Positions 60,847-64,000 of a DNA stretch of 64,000 nucleotides are shown in pieces (positions within the stretch are counted from its first letter, which is position 1; every line of letters begins with the position of its first letter). Source of the stretch: Pedobacter sp. PAMC26386 (GTDB lineage Bacteria > Bacteroidota > Bacteroidia > Sphingobacteriales > Sphingobacteriaceae); contig CP060294.1 of NCBI GenBank assembly GCA_014302835.1, positions 62,001 to 126,000 of the forward strand, in the 5' to 3' direction. The notes under the pieces were generated by a model. It did no database searches and was not told the origin of the DNA. It saw nothing but the letters and a program-made list of their open reading frames with translations. The translations under genes were made by a program, and so were the position numbers.

Positions 60847-62424
60847 TTGAAAAAAATACTAATTCTTATTTTACCCCTTTGCCTCTTTTTATCGTCCTGT
60901 AACTGGTTTAAAACCACACCGGAGGTTGGTGTAATTCTATCTGAACATTTTAAGAATAAACTTTATAAAGATTTTGATACCGCTGCCTATAATGTAGTAT
61001 TTAACCGTCACCTGGATTCATTACAGTCTAAATTAAGTAATCCTAAAGTAATTGGTAATTTTTATGCAGATAATGAACGCAGAAATTTACTGGTAAAACG
61101 TTTCTATATAAATGGGGAATTGGATACCCTAAAAAATTACCTGGAAAACAGCAAGATTCACGGATTTAATCCTGAAGTATTCCACTATAAAGAACTTGCC
61201 GGGCAGTTGACATTGTTATCAGATAATAAATTTAAAACGATCAGTGAGGTTTATCCGGTATTGGCCGATCTGGAACTTTATGCCGCTTCGTCTTTACTTA
61301 AATATGATACATTTATTGGATACGGAAGTGTTAATCCTAAAAAAGTACTGAATAGATATTATGTAACTACCAGCAGACCAGATAGTGTAACGATGAATAA
61401 GGTTCTGGAGACTAAAGATCTGGCTAAACTATTAACAGCTATTCAGCCTGCAACAGAAAACTATAAAGTATTGCAACATACATTGGCTACGCTTCAAAAA
61501 GATCCTTCGCGTAATGCCGTAGCGATTAAAGCTGTCGAGGTGAATATGGAAAGATCAAGATGGAAAATTCCTGGTTTAAGCTCAGAGTATGTTGAGGTGA
61601 ATATTCCTGATTTTTCCCTTACCTGGTTTAAAGAGCAGGATACGGTGACACATATGAAAGTTTGTGTGGGTGCGAGACGCGAAAAGGCTTATGAAGAGAA
61701 AATGAAGACTTATTTGAAATCTCATTCATTGGATGATAAACCTAAGAACCATCAGACACCAATTTTATTGAGCAAGTTTAGTGCGATCGAGGTGAACCCG
61801 GTTTGGAATATTCCTGTTAGTATAGCGAAAAACGAAATCTATAACCAGGCCAGAAGAGATCCTTATTATTTATCAAATAATAACATGAGGGTTTATTATA
61901 AAGGTAAACTGGTGAATGATACGGATACTATACAATGGGAAAAGTACTCAAGAGAGAATCTGCCTTTTCAGTTTAAACAAGGCTCAGGCTCTGGTAACGC
62001 ATTAGGGAAATTCAAATTTATGTTTGATAATGGAGCGAGCATCTATCTGCATGACACTAATAATAAATCGGCATTTAATCTTTCAAGCCGTGCAATCAGC
62101 CATGGCTGTGTCAGGGTAGAAAGACCGCTGGAGTTTGCACAGAAGATGGTGAATAATAACTATGAGTATGATCAATTGAGAATGGAAGTGAATTTGCCTC
62201 CTGTGGACACGACTAAAATGGGGGGTTACAGGAAGAAGCTGGCAAAGAAAGCGGACACCTTGAACGTATTTCAGTTAAAGCCTAAATGGTTTGGCACCAG
62301 GAAAAACATTTCCGTGTTTATCAATTATAAAACAGCATGGGCTGAAAATGGAAGAGTTCAATATCGCAATGACGTTTATGGTCTGGACGATGCATTGTAT
62401 TCAGCCATGAAGAAATACCTGTAA
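60847..62424 (+). CDS. Murein L,D-transpeptidase (YcbB-like), lipoprotein
   Basis: A 525-aa enzyme that makes 3-3 cross-links in peptidoglycan. It starts with TTG at 60847 (MKKILILILPLCLFLSSC), a lipoprotein signal with lipobox LFLSSC. A scaffold region is followed by the L,D-transpeptidase (YkuD) domain, with catalytic motif SHGCVRVERP (His-Gly-Cys, about residues 418-427). The domain order resembles E. coli YcbB/LdtD, though no clear peptidoglycan-binding domain is seen. Confidence 0.9.
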   Translation: MKKILILILPLCLFLSSCNWFKTTPEVGVILSEHFKNKLYKDFDTAAYNVVFNRHLDSLQSKLSNPKVIGNFYADNERRNLLVKRFYINGELDTLKNYLENSKIHGFNPEVFHYKELAGQLTLLSDNKFKTISEVYPVLADLELYAASSLLKYDTFIGYGSVNPKKVLNRYYVTTSRPDSVTMNKVLETKDLAKLLTAIQPATENYKVLQHTLATLQKDPSRNAVAIKAVEVNMERSRWKIPGLSSEYVEVNIPDFSLTWFKEQDTVTHMKVCVGARREKAYEEKMKTYLKSHSLDDKPKNHQTPILLSKFSAIEVNPVWNIPVSIAKNEIYNQARRDPYYLSNNNMRVYYKGKLVNDTDTIQWEKYSRENLPFQFKQGSGSGNALGKFKFMFDNGASIYLHDTNNKSAFNLSSRAISHGCVRVERPLEFAQKMVNNNYEYDQLRMEVNLPPVDTTKMGGYRKKLAKKADTLNVFQLKPKWFGTRKNISVFINYKTAWAENGRVQYRNDVYGLDDALYSAMKKYL

Positions 62425-62682
62425 AATTTTATTGGGGGGCAGAAATACAGTTTGAATAAAGCCGTATTGAGCTCGTAGTTAATCCATAATTAATCCATGT
62501 TGGGTTCATGTCGAGTCCACGTATTGATAGTAAAACGTGGACTCGACGTGGACTGGATGTGGACTAGACGTGGACTAGATCCGACCCGTTTTCTGCCCTA
62601 AAATAACTATGCCTACCAATCTGTATTTTCTGAAATATTTTTTTTGCAGAATGATAGTAATAATTTATACCTTTGGTTTTTA
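62425..62682. other. Intergenic region with 11-nt array and promoter
   Basis: Holds the head-to-head 11-nt repeat array (62479-62578, listed separately) and a promoter for the next gene: -7 box TACCTTTG at 62668-62675, with TTTG at 62643-62646 about 21 nt upstream. The box ends 7 nt before the ATG at 62683, again implying a very short leader. Confidence 0.6.
62479..62578. repeat. Head-to-head array of 4 + 4 degenerate 11-nt units
   Basis: Left units at 62479 (ttaatccataa), 62490 (ttaatccatgt), 62501 (tgggttcatgt) and 62512 (cgagtccacgt). A 12-nt centre (62523-62534) is followed by inverted units at 62535 (acgtggactcg), 62546 (acgtggactgg), 62557 (atgtggactag) and 62568 (acgtggactag). The innermost left and right units are exact reverse complements, and the outer ones diverge progressively. 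Spacing is exactly 11 nt throughout. Confidence 0.85.
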
Positions 62683-64000
62683 ATGAATTTCCTCTACCCA
62701 GGTTTTCTTTTTTCTCTGCTGGCAGTAGCCATTCCTATCCTTATTCATTTATTTAATTTCCGGAAATTTAAGAAGGTATATTTTAGTAATGTTGCTTTTT
62801 TAAAGGCTGTTACGGTACAGCATTCTTCACGGGAAAAACTGCGTAATTTATTGATACTTGCCTGCCGGATACTGGCAATCGTGTTTTTGGTTTTTGCCTT
62901 TGCACGCCCTTACTGGTCTTCGGGATCGGCAGGAGCTTTTGAAAATGGAAATCTGGTCAATATTTACATTGATAATTCTTACAGTATGGAAGCAGTCAAT
63001 AAGGAGGGATCTTTATTGGATGAAGCCAAACGTAAAGCAAAGCAGATTGCTAAGCAGTTTCAGCTGAATGATAAATTTCAATTAACAACTAATGATTTCG
63101 AAGGACGCCATCAGCGTTTAGTCAGTTTAGAGGAGTTAACTAATTTAATTGATGAAATTAAAGTTTCTCCGGTGGAGCATAGTTTACAGCAGATTATTAA
63201 CAGGCAAAATACCACAGTTGCAGGAAAACGGAATCAGTACAACTACGTATTGTCTGATTTTCAACAACAGTTTGTAGGGAAATCAGTAATTCATACTCCT
63301 GCCGATCAGATACTCAACCTGGTTAGGTTAAACGCGAATACAATACCGAATGTTGCTGTGGATTCTGTCTGGTCATTATCTCCTGTGCATAAACCCGGAG
63401 ATCAGGAGAAATTTGTAGTACAGTTGCGTAATTATTCGGCCGAAGCCAGTTCTGGAGTTCCGGTAAAGCTGAGTGTTAATAATCAGCAAAGAGCATTGGC
63501 TACACTGAATATTCCAGCGGGGAAATCAGTAAGAGATACTTTACGTTTCGGTGGGTTATCGGCCGGTTGGCAAAAGGCGAAGGTGAGTATTAAAGATTTT
63601 CCAGTCACTTTTGATGATGATTTGGCTTTTACGTTTAAAGTGAGTACGGAATTGAAAGTTTTACAGCTTACCGGAGGAGTTTCTGAAAAATACATCAGTG
63701 CACTTTTTGGTGCTGATCCATATTTTAAGCTCAGCACATTGCCAGAATCGGGAATAGTTTACTCGGGATTTCATAATTATAACCTGATTGTACTTTCCGG
63801 ATTAAAAATACCTTCCAGTGGTTTAGCCCAGGAATTGAAAAACTATATGAAAAATGGAGGTACTGTAGTTGTTTTTCCTGATATGGAGGTGGATCCAGCT
63901 ATTTATTCCTCTTTTTTACAAGCGCTGGCCATTCCACAAACCGTCTCTTCGAGTAAAGACACCCTTAGTGTGAGTACAATCGCATTGAAAAATAAAGTCT
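62683..64000 (+). CDS. BatA/VWA-like membrane protein, truncated by the window end
   Basis: The frame is open from ATG 62683 to the end of the window (439 codons) with no stop. It begins MNFLYPGFLFSLLAVAIPIL, followed by HLFNFRKFKKVYFSNVAFLK, typical of the BatA N-terminal double-transmembrane domain. A second membrane segment (about residues 58-76) and a VWA-like region with YIDNSYSMEA (MIDAS-like DxSxS partly present as DNSYS) follow. The long extracytoplasmic part is probably for protein-protein contacts. Family members belong to aerotolerance (Bat) type operons, but the rest of the operon is out of view. Confidence 0.82.
   Translation, partial: MNFLYPGFLFSLLAVAIPILIHLFNFRKFKKVYFSNVAFLKAVTVQHSSREKLRNLLILACRILAIVFLVFAFARPYWSSGSAGAFENGNLVNIYIDNSYSMEAVNKEGSLLDEAKRKAKQIAKQFQLNDKFQLTTNDFEGRHQRLVSLEELTNLIDEIKVSPVEHSLQQIINRQNTTVAGKRNQYNYVLSDFQQQFVGKSVIHTPADQILNLVRLNANTIPNVAVDSVWSLSPVHKPGDQEKFVVQLRNYSAEASSGVPVKLSVNNQQRALATLNIPAGKSVRDTLRFGGLSAGWQKAKVSIKDFPVTFDDDLAFTFKVSTELKVLQLTGGVSEKYISALFGADPYFKLSTLPESGIVYSGFHNYNLIVLSGLKIPSSGLAQELKNYMKNGGTVVVFPDMEVDPAIYSSFLQALAIPQTVSSSKDTLSVSTIALKNKV

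Noticed and set aside
1..64000. tRNA or rRNA genes, CRISPR arrays, prophage, insertion sequence
   Set aside because: No cloverleaf-like sequence, spacer-repeat pattern, transposase or phage structural gene was noticed on either strand, though a short tRNA could be missed by eye.

Overview
The window looks like a chromosomal stretch of a low-GC Bacteroidota, most likely of the Sphingobacteriaceae (Pedobacter-like). The grounds are four gliding-type genes (gldA, gldF, gldG, gldC), many promoters of the Bacteroidetes form TAnnTTTG, almost no Shine-Dalgarno sequences, frequent TTG starts, and families typical of the phylum (DUF3810, DUF2520 with a KdsC-like phosphatase, CcmD family, bifunctional HisB and HisIE). 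I see no rRNA, tRNA, CRISPR array, prophage or insertion sequence. Most of the window is core metabolism and housekeeping.

Layout. 0-9 kb: a damaged gene end and structured intergenic DNA, then an aromatic amino acid degradation region (hppD and hmgA facing a fumarylacetoacetase-family gene and a flavin reductase, with phenylalanine hydroxylase phhA close by), an NlpC/P60 peptidase and an SDR enzyme. 9-14 kb: CAP-domain protein, a 57-aa DUF5808-like protein, a patatin/beta-barrel fusion and glycyl-tRNA synthetase. 14-20 kb: gldA, a tandem array of three outer-membrane beta-barrel genes (the middle one broken), a YdeI-like protein, and gldF-gldG. 20-30 kb: dnaN, DedA, a zinc phospholipase C-like protein, hscA, a DUF3810 membrane protein, dihydroorotase, a GIY-YIG protein and a DEAD-box helicase. 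30-40 kb: gldC, a heptad-repeat coiled coil, ogt, and a cytochrome c maturation set (ccmB, ccmC, ccmD, then ccmE and ccmF) interrupted by gdhA and msrA. 40-51 kb: ferredoxin-iscX, kdsC-like, maf, an exopolyphosphatase, an ABC exporter, dnaJ-grpE, ftsE, an acyl-CoA reductase and a ferredoxin. 51-61 kb: universal stress protein, a second NlpC/P60 protein, and a complete histidine operon hisGDCBHAF-IE followed by a WD40 gene. 61-64 kb: an L,D-transpeptidase lipoprotein and the start of a BatA/VWA-like membrane protein.

The most interesting points are in non-coding DNA. (1) The his operon is preceded by a good promoter and an 18-codon reading frame with four His codons, the last at the foot of a strong hairpin: a candidate histidine attenuator. 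(2) Two intergenic regions (5845-5925 and 62479-62578) each hold degenerate 11-nt units in two head-to-head blocks. Their sequences differ but their architecture is the same, suggesting an element defined by its 11-nt spacing and symmetry. (3) Several genes have a perfect TAnnTTTG box only 3-8 nt before the start codon, implying leaderless or nearly leaderless mRNAs. (4) CcmE carries CxxxY instead of the usual HxxxY haem-binding motif.
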